Shown one piece after another: positions 16,128 to 24,099 of a stretch of 64,000 bases of DNA. Each line of letters starts with the position of its first letter. The stretch's first letter is position 1. The notes under the pieces were generated by a model. It was not told the origin of the DNA and did no database searches. It was given only the letters and a program-made list of their open reading frames with translations. This stretch comes from Roseovarius lutimaris (GTDB lineage: Bacteria; Pseudomonadota; Alphaproteobacteria; Rhodobacterales; Rhodobacteraceae), in the NCBI RefSeq assembly GCF_900115165.1, contig NZ_FOVP01000011.1, forward strand, positions 87,051 through 151,050, read 5' to 3'. A program made the position numbers and the translations under genes.

Positions 16128-16928
16128 CTATTTGGCCCGTTGCGCCGCTTGATGAGCGTCCCACAGATCGGGGCGGCGCTCTGCGGTGATCTTTTCGGAC
16201 ATTTCGCGTCGCCATTTGGCCACCTTTGCGTGATCGCCGGAGGTAAGGATTGCCGGGATCTCGCGACCCATCCATTCGGCGGGGCGGGTATATTGCGGAT
16301 GCTCCAGAAGACCGTTTGAATGGCTTTCCTCTAGCGCGCTTTCGGCATTGCCCAAAACGCCGGGCAAAAGACGCACGGTGGCGTCAATCAGCGCCTGCGC
16401 GGCAATCTCGCCGCCGGTCATGACAAAATCGCCAAGCGAGACCTCTTGAATGCCGTAATGTTCGATCACGCGCTCGTCCAGCCCCTCGAACCGGCCACAG
16501 ATCAGGGTCGCGCCGGGCGCCTCTGACAAGGTTTGCGCCATCGTCTGATCAAGCCGCTTGCCGCGCGGGCTCAGATAGATCAGCGGCCAGCCAGAGGGTG
16601 TGCCGGTCTGGGCCTGCTCTATCGCGCGGCCCATCACGTCGGCGCGCAGCACCATGCCCGCGCCGCCGCCCGCTGGCGTGTCATCGACGTTGCGGTGTTT
16701 GCCCTCGCCAAACTGGCGCAGGTCGATGGTTTCCAGGGCCCAGAGCCCGTCTTGCAGGGCGCGCCCGGTCAGGCTCTCACCCAAAATTCCGGGAAATGCC
16801 TGTGGCAGCAGGGTGATCACCTTGGCGGTCCAGGCGCCCGCGAGGCGGGGCGTGGGGGTGATCAGCTCGCGGGGCTGGGCGGTGGCGCTGATGGATTTGC
16901 GACCATGGGATCTGGGCGTGTTTGTCAT
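16128..16928 (-). CDS. trmD: tRNA (guanine(37)-N1)-methyltransferase
   Basis: TrmD, the SPOUT-fold enzyme that methylates G37 of tRNAs with SAM, preventing +1 frameshifting. The conserved core begins AWTAKVITLLPQAFPGILG after an extra N-terminal stretch of about 30 residues. Family motifs follow: DTPAGGGAGMVLRADV, YLSPRGKRLDQ, LICGRFEGLDERVIEH (knot region) and LGDFVMTGGEIAAQ, then HPQYTRPAEWMGREIP. The 266-residue length is slightly above average because of the N-terminal extension, which may mean an internal start is used. It lies 68 bp after rimM. Confidence 0.95.
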   Translation of the reverse strand: MTNTPRSHGRKSISATAQPRELITPTPRLAGAWTAKVITLLPQAFPGILGESLTGRALQDGLWALETIDLRQFGEGKHRNVDDTPAGGGAGMVLRADVMGRAIEQAQTGTPSGWPLIYLSPRGKRLDQTMAQTLSEAPGATLICGRFEGLDERVIEHYGIQEVSLGDFVMTGGEIAAQALIDATVRLLPGVLGNAESALEESHSNGLLEHPQYTRPAEWMGREIPAILTSGDHAKVAKWRREMSEKITAERRPDLWDAHQAAQRAK

Positions 16929-16996
16929 AGGTCTGGGCCTTAACCTCCGGCTTGGTAGGCCGCCAAGAAAAATCGGCGAAATTTCTTATGCGGGCG

Positions 16997-17506
16997 TCAA
17001 AAAAGACCATCCGGCGGATCGGCGATGATCCGACCGGCGGCCAGATCGACCGTTGGCACCGCTAGCAGGGTAAAGGGCAACAAGACCGTGGCGCTTGTCC
17101 CCGGTGCCTGGACCTCAAGAATATCCGAGGCGCCGTGGTTGAGCACGGTCTTGACCTGACCCAAATGCGCGCCGCCGGTGTCATAAACCTCAAGCCCGAT
17201 CAGGTCGGCGTGATAATATTCATCGTCGGGCAGATGCGGAAGCTGATCCCGCTCGGCATAAAGCCGGGTGCCGCGCAGCGCATCGGCGGCCTCTTTGCTG
17301 TTTACCCCGGTCAGGCGCGCGCTGAACCCGTTCTTGAGCTGGCCGGTCAGGGTGATCTCAAACGATCTCTGGCCGTCTTCGGACGTCAGCGGGCTGTAGT
17401 CGGCGATATCCTCGGGGGTGGCGGTAAAGCTTTTAAGGCGCACCTCGCCCTGGACACCAAAGGCGCCGCCAAGGGCGCCGACACAGATGCGGTTTTCGTC
17501 ACTCAT
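16997..17506 (-). CDS. rimM: 16S rRNA processing protein RimM
   Basis: Ribosome maturation factor for the 30S subunit head, 169 residues. It begins [20 protein letters not shown] with the usual RimM N-terminal barrel and ends in a PRC-barrel domain ([38 protein letters not shown]). The ATG at 17506 overlaps the stop codon of a 48-codon gene by 4 bp, so translation is coupled to it. It is the standard partner of trmD. Confidence 0.95.
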   Translation of the reverse strand: MSDENRICVGALGGAFGVQGEVRLKSFTATPEDIADYSPLTSEDGQRSFEITLTGQLKNGFSARLTGVNSKEAADALRGTRLYAERDQLPHLPDDEYYHADLIGLEVYDTGGAHLGQVKTVLNHGASDILEVQAPGTSATVLLPFTLLAVPTVDLAAGRIIADPPDGLF

Positions 17507-17649
17507 TGGCGGATCTCCCGGCAAAGCCCATCCTGCGTTATGCCCTCAGCGGCCGCGCAGCGTTGGTTGTGCTGATAGCGTTCAAATACGATTCCGGCCA
17601 CAAAAACCAAACCCATAAGGACAAGCGTGCGGATCGGACGGAAAATCAT
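17503..17649 (-). CDS. Small single-span membrane protein (48 aa)
   Basis: A 48-residue protein: a positively charged start (MIFRPIRT), one transmembrane helix ([14 protein letters not shown]) and a short polar tail with two cysteines ([20 protein letters not shown]). Its ATG comes immediately after the bluB stop codon with no gap, and its TGA overlaps the rimM start (ATGA), so it is wedged tightly between two real genes, which strongly supports that it is translated. The two cysteines, 12 residues apart on the tail, could form a disulfide if the tail is periplasmic. Function unknown. Confidence 0.7.
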   Translation of the reverse strand: MIFRPIRTLVLMGLVFVAGIVFERYQHNQRCAAAEGITQDGLCREIRQ

Positions 17650-18279
17650 CTAGCGGGTCTCGATAATCAGGTCGCTCTGGCGGGCTTCCCAGCCGACAAG
17701 CTCAAGCTCTGGTGTGTCATTGTCGGTTTCGGGCCAGCCGACGCAGAGATAGGCCACCAACGACCACTCCTCGGGCACGGCCAGATCGCGCCCAAGCTGT
17801 GCGGGATCAAGGATCGACACCCAGCCCACGCCAAGCCCGCGCGCGCGGGCCGCAAGCCAGAAATGGGTGATTGCGCCGACCACGGAATAGCGCCGGGTTT
17901 CGGGCATCGTGCCCGCCCCAAGGCCCGCGCCTTTGGCGGTGCTGTCGTCGCAATAAACGGCAAGCTGTACCGGGGCCTCTTGCATCCCCGAGAGTTTCAA
18001 GCCGCTGTAAAGGCTGGCTTTCTCGCCGCTATAGCCGTCAAGTGCGCGTTGATTGGCCGCTCTGAAATTGGCAAGGGCGGCGGCGCGCGCAGTGTCGCTT
18101 GCCAGCCGGATCACGCGCCATGGCTCGGACAGGCCGACCGAGGGGGCAAGCTGAAAGGTGGCGAGGCACTCTTGCAAGAGGGCCTCGTCCACCGGATCAC
18201 GTCGGAAGCGGCGCACATCGCGCCGCCACCGCATGAGATCAAGCAGGTCATTCTGGAAGTCTTGGGAAAAGCCTGACAT
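17650..18279 (-). CDS. bluB: 5,6-dimethylbenzimidazole synthase
   Basis: BluB, the nitroreductase-fold enzyme that fragments reduced FMN with oxygen to make the lower ligand of cobalamin. The signature RWRRDVRRFR is at residues 17-26, followed by the family motifs APSVGLSEPWRVIRL, YCDDSTAKGAGLGAGTMPET, LAARARGLGVGWVSILDP and YLCVGWPE. At 209 residues it is full length. It is unusual in position: it lies between rpsP and rimM, 18 bp from rpsP, and its stop codon abuts the start of a small membrane protein gene. Together with cobN, cobO and cobW it shows that the organism makes B12 by the aerobic route. Confidence 0.95.
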   Translation of the reverse strand: MSGFSQDFQNDLLDLMRWRRDVRRFRRDPVDEALLQECLATFQLAPSVGLSEPWRVIRLASDTARAAALANFRAANQRALDGYSGEKASLYSGLKLSGMQEAPVQLAVYCDDSTAKGAGLGAGTMPETRRYSVVGAITHFWLAARARGLGVGWVSILDPAQLGRDLAVPEEWSLVAYLCVGWPETDNDTPELELVGWEARQSDLIIETR

Positions 18280-18297
18280 TCCAGCGATCTACCTGTC

Positions 18298-18699
18298 TTA
18301 CTCTTCTGCGCCAGCCTCTGCGGCCGGCTCTTCTGCGGGGGCAGCAGCAGCTTCAGCGGCGGCGGCCGCCTTGGCGGCTTTCTCTTCCGCGCGATCCTGG
18401 GCCTTCTTGCCGGGTGTGCCTTTTTTCAGGTTGGCACGCTCGGTTTTCGGCACAACACCGGCAGCTTCAAGCATGCGGCTGATGCGATCGGTGGGCTGGG
18501 CGCCCTTGGAAATCCAGTGCTGAACGCGCTCGACGTCCATTTTGACGCGCTCTTCGCTGTCTTTGGGCAGAAGCGGGTTATAGGTGCCCAGTTTCTCGAT
18601 GAAACGGCCATCGCGCGGCATGCGGCTGTCGGCCGCTACGATGCGATAGAAGGGGCGCTTTTTGCTGCCGCCACGGGCAAGACGAATTTTCATAGCCAT
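18298..18699 (-). CDS. rpsP: 30S ribosomal protein S16
   Basis: Ribosomal protein S16. The core [20 protein letters not shown] and [20 protein letters not shown] are typical. At 133 residues it is longer than the usual 80-90 because of a C-terminal tail rich in Ala, Glu and Lys, as often seen in alphaproteobacteria. AAGGAG precedes the start. It is followed after 18 bp by bluB and preceded after 48 bp by the chorismate mutase gene. Confidence 0.96.
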   Translation of the reverse strand: MAMKIRLARGGSKKRPFYRIVAADSRMPRDGRFIEKLGTYNPLLPKDSEERVKMDVERVQHWISKGAQPTDRISRMLEAAGVVPKTERANLKKGTPGKKAQDRAEEKAAKAAAAAEAAAAPAEEPAAEAGAEE

Positions 18700-18747
18700 T
18701 TGATGTTCTCCTTTGAATGGCGTGGATCAGGGGGCGTTTGTGCCACC

Positions 18748-19044
18748 TTAGGATTGGTGTTGTTGATGGTGTCGGATCACTTCAGCGATGATGAAGTTGA
18801 GAAACTTTTTGGCAAATTCAGGGTCAAGATCGGCCTGATGCGCCAGGTCTTCGAGCCGCGCGATCTGGGCCGCTTCGCGGGCAAGATCGGACGGGGGAAG
18901 GTCGTGTTCGGCCTTGAGACGGCCAACCGCCTGAGTGTGCTTGAAGCGCTCGCCAAGGGTATAGACAAGGATCGCGTCAAGCCGGTCAATCGACTCGCGG
19001 TGCTCTTTCAAAAGCGCGGCGGCGCGGGTGCTTTGATCAGTCAA
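18748..19044 (-). CDS. Chorismate mutase (AroQ class)
   Basis: A 98-residue all-helical AroQ-type chorismate mutase, which turns chorismate into prephenate for phenylalanine and tyrosine. It has the pattern LLKEHRESIDRLDAILVYTL at the N-terminus (the R..ID..D active-site helix), then LGERFKHTQAVGRLKAEHDL, where an isochorismate lyase or chorismate mutase has the K..... residues, and FLNFIIAEVIRHH at the end. The start is TTG at 19044, chosen because it begins the conserved region and overlaps the upstream GNAT stop by 8 bp; no in-frame ATG is close. Monofunctional small enzymes of this kind occur in the same place in other Rhodobacterales. Confidence 0.85.
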   Translation of the reverse strand: MTDQSTRAAALLKEHRESIDRLDAILVYTLGERFKHTQAVGRLKAEHDLPPSDLAREAAQIARLEDLAHQADLDPEFAKKFLNFIIAEVIRHHQQHQS

Positions 19045-19642
19045 GGGGCATCCCTTTCGGTTTGAAAAGCGGGTCGCAGTAATGGTTGATCTCAAGCTCG
19101 ATCCCGTCGGCGATCTGGCCGGATTTGAGGCGCTCGGGCGAGGGGTGGCGATAGACGGCATCGTTGCCGTCAATGGTCGTCGCATCCTTGTCTTTGATGG
19201 CGCCAAGGCGTTCGGCAAGGCGGATGCTGTCAAGGTTCTTGGGGTCGATATAACTGACCGCGCCGTCCCAGCCCTGTTGAGTATAGAAATAGCGACGCGC
19301 GGCATGGGTGGCCTCAAGTGCATAGCCATGACCGGCCTTGTCGGGCCAGATGATCCAGGCGATCTCGCGTTCAGGCCAGGCGGCGGGAAACCAGCCGCCG
19401 GCCATGCCAAGGGTGGTCTCACTGATCTTGTCGTGGATCATCCACATGCCAAACCCGCGGACCTGCCAGTGGCCGATCTCGGCGGCATAAAGCATCCAGG
19501 CCTCGTATTTGTTGAGCGGCCCGCCCATGAAGCGCGAGCGATAGGAGCTGAACGTGGCCTTGAAGTCGGGATAATCCTCGGGGGTGGGCCCGCGCAGCAC
19601 AAGGCGGCGCGTTTCGATGGTGGGGATGCTGGTCAGGCTCAT
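19037..19642 (-). CDS. GNAT family N-acetyltransferase (RimJ/RimL type)
   Basis: A 201-residue acetyltransferase beginning MSLTSIPTIETRRLVLRGPT, the standard opening of RimJ/RimL-like GNAT enzymes (TxRLxLR). The acetyl-CoA region appears as WPDKAGHGYALEATHAARRY, followed by SYIDPKNLDSIRLAERLGA, the conserved NxxSxxxxEKLGF-like segment. It is a tandem paralogue of the next gene upstream and overlaps it by 4 bp, and overlaps chorismate mutase by 8 bp. The substrate is unknown; ribosomal protein N-terminal acetylation is possible from the family and the setting near rpsP, but unproven. Confidence 0.9.
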   Translation of the reverse strand: MSLTSIPTIETRRLVLRGPTPEDYPDFKATFSSYRSRFMGGPLNKYEAWMLYAAEIGHWQVRGFGMWMIHDKISETTLGMAGGWFPAAWPEREIAWIIWPDKAGHGYALEATHAARRYFYTQQGWDGAVSYIDPKNLDSIRLAERLGAIKDKDATTIDGNDAVYRHPSPERLKSGQIADGIELEINHYCDPLFKPKGMPLD

Positions 19643-20208
19643 GCGTAGGCCTCGACCGAGCCGTCATCATCTGCGTCGTCCTCAAACAGGTCGCCCGGGC
19701 CGGGGTGGCGATACAAAAGATCGTGGCCCATGTGGACGTTTTCATATTCGCGCTCGAACCACGCGCCAAGCCGTTCGGCAAGTGCGATGGAGCGGGTATT
19801 GCCCGGCACGATATTCGAGGTGAGCGTGGTAAAGCCAAGATCCTGATAGGCATAACGGCGCGCACGCGCGGCCGCCTCTTGGGCGATGCCTTTGCCCTCG
19901 AAGCCATCAAATACGACCCAGCCAAGCTCTGGCTCGGGCCAGCCTTCGGGGTTCCAGATGCCGGAAATGCCAGCGGTTTCGCCACTGTCTTTCATCTCGA
20001 TGCTGAAATAGCCGTAGCCGTGGATATGCCAATGCCCGACGTTCAGCGCAAACCAGCGCCAGGCCTCGCCGCGATTGGGCGCGGCGCCAAAGCCGCTCGC
20101 GCGGTTTTGGTCGAGCAGGAACGCAATCATCGGCTCGATATCGCGCGGCTCGGGGCCACGCAAGATAAGGCGTTCGGTTTCGAGAATGGGGGCTTGGGTC
20201 AGGCTCAT
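19639..20208 (-). CDS. GNAT family N-acetyltransferase (RimJ/RimL type)
   Basis: A 189-residue RimJ/RimL-like enzyme that opens MSLTQAPILETERLILRGPE, parallel to the next gene. The acetyl-CoA binding part is seen as DGFEGKGIAQEAAARARRYA and the later SNIVPGNTRSIALAERLGAW. The acidic end (DLFEDDADDDGSVEAYA) is distinctive. The start at 20208 matches the family; an in-frame ATG 24 bases earlier is less likely. It shares a 4-bp overlap with the second copy, which points to duplication within the operon. It follows ffh after 75 bp that contain a copy of the 23-bp dispersed motif. Confidence 0.88.
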   Translation of the reverse strand: MSLTQAPILETERLILRGPEPRDIEPMIAFLLDQNRASGFGAAPNRGEAWRWFALNVGHWHIHGYGYFSIEMKDSGETAGISGIWNPEGWPEPELGWVVFDGFEGKGIAQEAAARARRYAYQDLGFTTLTSNIVPGNTRSIALAERLGAWFEREYENVHMGHDLLYRHPGPGDLFEDDADDDGSVEAYA

Positions 20209-20253
20209 TGCTGTGCCCCCTTCAAGCGCCATGCCGTTGGCCGCGTCGGATTC

Positions 20254-20276
20254 GAGTATTTGAGGAAAGATGAAAG
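20254..20276 (-). repeat. 23-bp dispersed motif, copy 1
   Basis: Minus-strand sequence CTTTCATCTTTC-CTC-AAATACTC, beginning 7 bp past the ffh stop codon and read in the same direction as ffh. It matches three other intergenic copies in this window (26142, 47202, 63411) at every position except a 3-base centre and the first base. Confidence 0.75.
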
Positions 20277-20282
20277 CATGGG

Positions 20283-21788
20283 TTATTTCTTTTTCCCAAA
20301 GCCTGACAGGCCGGGGGGCAGACCCATGCCACCGCCCATGCCGCCGAGGCCGCCCAAACCACCGGGCAGCTTGCCACCCATGGCGCGCGCCGCCTCTTCC
20401 ATCGCCTTGGGGTCGTTCATGTCGGGCATGCCGCCGCCCGCCCCCTTGCCGCCAAACATGCCTTTCATGGCCTGTTTGAGCATGCCACCCTTGCCCATCT
20501 TCTTCATCATGTCAGCCATCTGGCGATGCATCTTGAGAAGCTTGTTGAGCTCGGACACCTCAAGCCCGGCCCCCGCCGCGATCCGTTTTTTGCGACTGGC
20601 CTGAAGCAGGGCGGGATTGGCGCGCTCTTTCCTGGTCATGGATTGGACAAGCGCGATCTGGCGGGTGATGATCTTGTCGTCAAATCCGGCGTCCTGGACC
20701 TGTTTGGCCATTTTGCCCATGCCGGGCATCATCCCCATCACGCCTTCCATGCCGCCCATTTTCTGCATCTGTTCAAGCTGCATCCTGAGGTCGTTCATGT
20801 TGAACTGACCCTTCTGAAAGCGCTTCATCATCCGCTCGGCCTGTTCAGCCTCGATGGTGGCCTGGGCCTTTTCCACAAGGCTTACGATGTCGCCCATGCC
20901 AAGGATGCGCCCGGCGATGCGCTCTGGCTCAAACGTCTCAAGCGCGTCAAGCTTTTCGCCAAGGCCGACAAAGCGGATCGGCTTGCCGGTTACGGCGCGC
21001 ATTGAGAGCGCCGCACCGCCACGCCCGTCGCCATCCATCCGGGTCAGGATCACGCCGGTCACGCCGATCTTGTCGTCAAATTCCGTCGCCACGTTGACCG
21101 CGTCCTGACCGGTGAGACCATCGACCACCAGCAGGGTTTCGCGTGGCTTGGCCACGTCGCGCACGGCGGCGGCCTGGGCGATCAGGTCGGTGTCGATATG
21201 CAATCGGCCGGCGGTGTCGAGGATATAGACGTCATAGCCGCCCATCGCGGCCTGGGTCTTGGCGCGTTTGGCGATCGTCACCGGGTCTTCGCCCTTGACG
21301 ATCGGCAGGGTATCGACCCCGATCTGGGTGCCGAGAATTTGCAGCTGTTCCATCGCCGCCGGGCGGTTCACGTCAAGCGAGGCCATCAGCACGCGCTTGC
21401 CCTCGCGCTCTTTCAGGCGCTTGGCAAGCTTGGCGGTGGTGGTGGTCTTGCCCGAACCTTGCAGGCCGACCATCAGGATCGGGGCAGGCGGGTTGTCGAT
21501 GCGCAGCGCGCCGGGATCATCCGACCCGCGCAGCGTGTCGATCAGTGCGTCATGCACGATCTTGACGACCTGCTGGCCAGGGGTGATGGATTTGGTAACC
21601 GCCTGACCGGTGGCCTTTTGCTGAATCGCCTTGACGAAATCGCGCGCCACGGGCAGCGATACATCGGCCTCAAGCAGGGCGACACGCACCTCACGCAGGG
21701 CGGTTTTGACATCCTCTTCGGACAAGGCCCCTTGTTTTGTCAGCCGGTCAAAGACACCGGAGAGGCGTTCGGACAGATTTTCAAACAT
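20283..21788 (-). CDS. ffh: Signal recognition particle protein Ffh
   Basis: The SRP54 GTPase that binds signal sequences of nascent membrane proteins with SRP RNA. The 501 residues comprise an N domain (MFENLSERLSGVFDRLTKQG), the G domain with P-loop VGLQGSGKTTTTAKLA, DTAGRLHIDTDLI and TRMDGDGRGGAALS, and a methionine-rich M domain ending in a long Gly/Met/Pro tail (GKLPGGLGGLGGMGGGMGLP). The start at 21788 is at the family N-terminus with a GGAGCG site upstream. Its tail is longer and more glycine-rich than in E. coli. No SRP RNA gene was found nearby. Confidence 0.97.
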   Translation of the reverse strand: MFENLSERLSGVFDRLTKQGALSEEDVKTALREVRVALLEADVSLPVARDFVKAIQQKATGQAVTKSITPGQQVVKIVHDALIDTLRGSDDPGALRIDNPPAPILMVGLQGSGKTTTTAKLAKRLKEREGKRVLMASLDVNRPAAMEQLQILGTQIGVDTLPIVKGEDPVTIAKRAKTQAAMGGYDVYILDTAGRLHIDTDLIAQAAAVRDVAKPRETLLVVDGLTGQDAVNVATEFDDKIGVTGVILTRMDGDGRGGAALSMRAVTGKPIRFVGLGEKLDALETFEPERIAGRILGMGDIVSLVEKAQATIEAEQAERMMKRFQKGQFNMNDLRMQLEQMQKMGGMEGVMGMMPGMGKMAKQVQDAGFDDKIITRQIALVQSMTRKERANPALLQASRKKRIAAGAGLEVSELNKLLKMHRQMADMMKKMGKGGMLKQAMKGMFGGKGAGGGMPDMNDPKAMEEAARAMGGKLPGGLGGLGGMGGGMGLPPGLSGFGKKK

Positions 21789-21996
21789 CTCAAGCGCTCC
21801 TTTGAGCCGTTGATCATTAGCCCCAAAATAGGCAGGGACGGTGCAAATGCCAATCTCCCCCGTGGGCGCAACGCGCTGACGGGGGGCGATCCCTGCACAA
21901 TGGCAAAGGGACCGGAAGCGTTGAACTTCCGGAGGTTGGGGGGCGTTTACGCGCGCGCGCCTCATGAGTCAAGCCTTGGCGCCGCCGCGCCACGCC

Positions 21997-22149
21997 TTAG
22001 CGGGGCGGCAAAAGAAAGCCCTCAAGAATCCGATATATCTGGTCCGCCTCGAATGTATCGTGTGGATCAAGAGCCTGTGCGCTGCTGGCCCCTGAGGCAA
22101 GCATCAGGATCAAAAGGGCCTGCGCGAGTATGGACAATGGATTTGGCAT
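21997..22149 (-). CDS. Small secreted protein (50 aa), candidate
   Basis: A 50-codon frame encoding a clear signal peptide (MPNPLSILAQALLILMLASG, then ASSAQA as probable cleavage site) and a mature peptide of about 24 residues, LDPHDTFEADQIYRILEGFL plus LPPR. It lies in the gap between ffh and the divergent LysR gene, on the ffh strand, about 210 bp upstream of ffh. Secreted or periplasmic micro-proteins with a signal peptide and no known domain are easily missed. I see only a weak ribosome site, so translation is uncertain. Confidence 0.5.
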   Translation of the reverse strand: MPNPLSILAQALLILMLASGASSAQALDPHDTFEADQIYRILEGFLLPPR

Positions 22150-22327
22150 ATGCAGTGTCCGATCAATGATCTGTCCATTTTATCCCTCAAAGGCGATGGC
22201 GCATTGCGTCAGATCAATCGGCCGGATTTCGTTTTGCCGTTGCAGGATGGGGGTGTGCGCTTTACCAAGATATGAACCCCCGATCGTTTTTCCGGGGAGT
22301 GATGTGAATTAACGCACAGAGAGAACA

Positions 22328-23209
22328 ATGGAACATTGGGATGAAGTGCGCACCGCCTATAACGTCGCGCGCATAGGTACGGTCAGCGGCGCTGCGGACG
22401 TATTGGGCGTGCATCATGCCACGGTGATCCGCCATATTGACGCGCTGGAGGAACGGCTTGGCGTCAAGCTCTTTCAGCGCCACGCGCGCGGCTACACGCC
22501 AACCGAAGCGGGCAGCGACCTGTTGCGTGTGGCGCAGGCCACCGCTGATCAGTTCAGCCAGCTGGCCGGGCGGATCAAAGGGCGCGGCAACGAGGTGTCC
22601 GGCGAATTGGTGGTTACCTCCATCGGCGGGCTAAGTCATCTTCTGGTGCCGGTGCTGGCGGATTTTCAGGAGGATTTTCCGGGGCTGACCGTGCGCTATC
22701 TGACCGGGGACCGCCTGTTCCGGCTGGAATATGGCGAGGCGCATGTGGCGGTGCGCGCGGGCTCTGTTCCCGATCAGCCCGACAATGTGGTGCAACCGTT
22801 CTTTCGTCAGGAATTCACGCTTTATGCCAGCGAAAGCTATGTGGCGCGCCATGGCCTGCCCAAGACTGAGGGCGATTTTATCAGCCACCGCTTTATCGGC
22901 GTCGATGATCCCAAAACCCGCGCGCCCTTTGCCCGCTGGATGCAAGACAACGTCCCCGCCGACAACATCATCTTTCGCAGCGGTGACGTGCATGCGCAGC
23001 GCCGCGCGATCCAAAGCGGGGCGGGTATCGGCTTTACCTCGGTGCTTCAGGCCGCCGAGGTCGAGGGACTGGTGCAGGTGATGCCGCCCAAACCCGAATG
23101 GGTCGCACCGCTGTGGTTGGTGACACATATGGATCTGCACCGCACCACCAAGGTTCAGGCGTTTCTGGCCTTTCTCAAGGATCGCTCCAAGGCATGGCAG
23201 CCCGAATGA
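22328..23209 (+). CDS. LysR family transcriptional regulator
   Basis: A LysR-type regulator of 293 residues. The N-terminal winged helix-turn-helix reads VRTAYNVARIGTVSGAADVL then GVHHATVIRHIDALEERLGV, followed by KLFQRHARGYTPTEAG. The C-terminal effector domain contains LTVRYLTGDRLFRLEYGEAH and IQSGAGIGFTSVLQAAEVEG. The helix-turn-helix has HHATVIRHI instead of the common QPAVSRxI, a variant seen in a subgroup that regulates transporters. It overlaps by 4 bp with the following EamA permease gene, which is its likely target, but the effector is unknown. Confidence 0.93.
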   Translation: MEHWDEVRTAYNVARIGTVSGAADVLGVHHATVIRHIDALEERLGVKLFQRHARGYTPTEAGSDLLRVAQATADQFSQLAGRIKGRGNEVSGELVVTSIGGLSHLLVPVLADFQEDFPGLTVRYLTGDRLFRLEYGEAHVAVRAGSVPDQPDNVVQPFFRQEFTLYASESYVARHGLPKTEGDFISHRFIGVDDPKTRAPFARWMQDNVPADNIIFRSGDVHAQRRAIQSGAGIGFTSVLQAAEVEGLVQVMPPKPEWVAPLWLVTHMDLHRTTKVQAFLAFLKDRSKAWQPE

Positions 23210-24099
23210 ACGAAGCGGCGCGCGGGCATCTTGCGATGCTGGCGTTTTCGGCGCTTGTGGCAGGGTCGTTTGCGCTTGGGTCAATGGCGGCGGGTCATAT
23301 TGCGCCGGCCGCTCTGAATGCGCCGCGCTTTGTGATTGCGGCGATGATCGTGGGGGGCGGCGCGGCCCTGACCACCGGCATCCCGCGCGCGACATGGCGT
23401 GCGCCCTGGCGGTATCTGCTTCTGGGCGGGGCGATGGGGCTTTATTTCGTGCTGATGTTCGAGGGGCTGAAAACCGCGCCGCCGGTCTCTGCGGCGGCGG
23501 TGTTTACCCTGACGCCGGTGATGGCGGGGCTGGCGGGCTATGTCATGCTGCGCCAGATCACCACGCCGCGCATGGCGCTTGCGCTTGGCATCGGCGCATT
23601 TGGCGCGCTTTGGGTGATCTTTCGCGCCGACCTTGGCGCCTTGTTTGCCTTTGAGGTCGGGCGCGGCGAGGTCATTTATTTCTGGGGCTGCGCGGCGCAT
23701 GCGATCTATACGCCGCTGGTGCGTCTGCTCAATCGCGGCGAGCGCCCGGTGGTGTTTTCCTTTGGCACGATGCTGGCGGCGGCGGGTCTGATCACGCTCG
23801 CGGGCTGGTCCGATATTGCGGCAACGGATTGGGGCGCTTTGCCGGGCATCGTGTGGGTCACGCTGATCTATACGGCGGTGTTTGCCACCGCGCTGACCTT
23901 TGTGTTGCTGCAATATGCCAGCCTGCACCTGCCAAGCGCCAAGGTGATGGCCTATACCTATCTCACGCCAAGCTGGGTGATCTGCTGGCAGGTGGCGCTT
24001 GGCCATCCGGTGCCGGGCGGTCTTGTGCTTGCGGGGGTCGGATTGACCGTTGTGGCGCTTTTCCTGTTGCTCAAGGACGAAGCTGCCGCCTTCAGATAA
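23206..24099 (+). CDS. EamA/DMT family permease
   Basis: An inner-membrane transporter of the drug/metabolite superfamily with about ten hydrophobic helices in 297 residues, comprising two EamA repeats. The first ends in the conserved AAAVFTLTPVMAGLAGY and the second has the similar SAKVMAYTYLTPSWVICWQV segment. The ATG at 23206 overlaps the LysR stop (ATGA); an ATG 12 bases upstream is an alternative. Such permeases export amino acids, nucleosides or other metabolites; the substrate is not deducible. The 3' end overlaps the convergent GT61 gene by 8 bp. Confidence 0.9.
   Translation: MNEAARGHLAMLAFSALVAGSFALGSMAAGHIAPAALNAPRFVIAAMIVGGGAALTTGIPRATWRAPWRYLLLGGAMGLYFVLMFEGLKTAPPVSAAAVFTLTPVMAGLAGYVMLRQITTPRMALALGIGAFGALWVIFRADLGALFAFEVGRGEVIYFWGCAAHAIYTPLVRLLNRGERPVVFSFGTMLAAAGLITLAGWSDIAATDWGALPGIVWVTLIYTAVFATALTFVLLQYASLHLPSAKVMAYTYLTPSWVICWQVALGHPVPGGLVLAGVGLTVVALFLLLKDEAAAFR

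Noticed and set aside
21912..21932. 7-bp hairpin CCGGAAG-CGTTGAA-CTTCCGG upstream of ffh, first taken as an SRP RNA fragment
   Set aside because: The conserved core of SRP RNA (GGAAGNAGCA-type loops) is not present around it, and no T-run follows. It may be part of the ffh leader, but there is not enough to call it an RNA gene.
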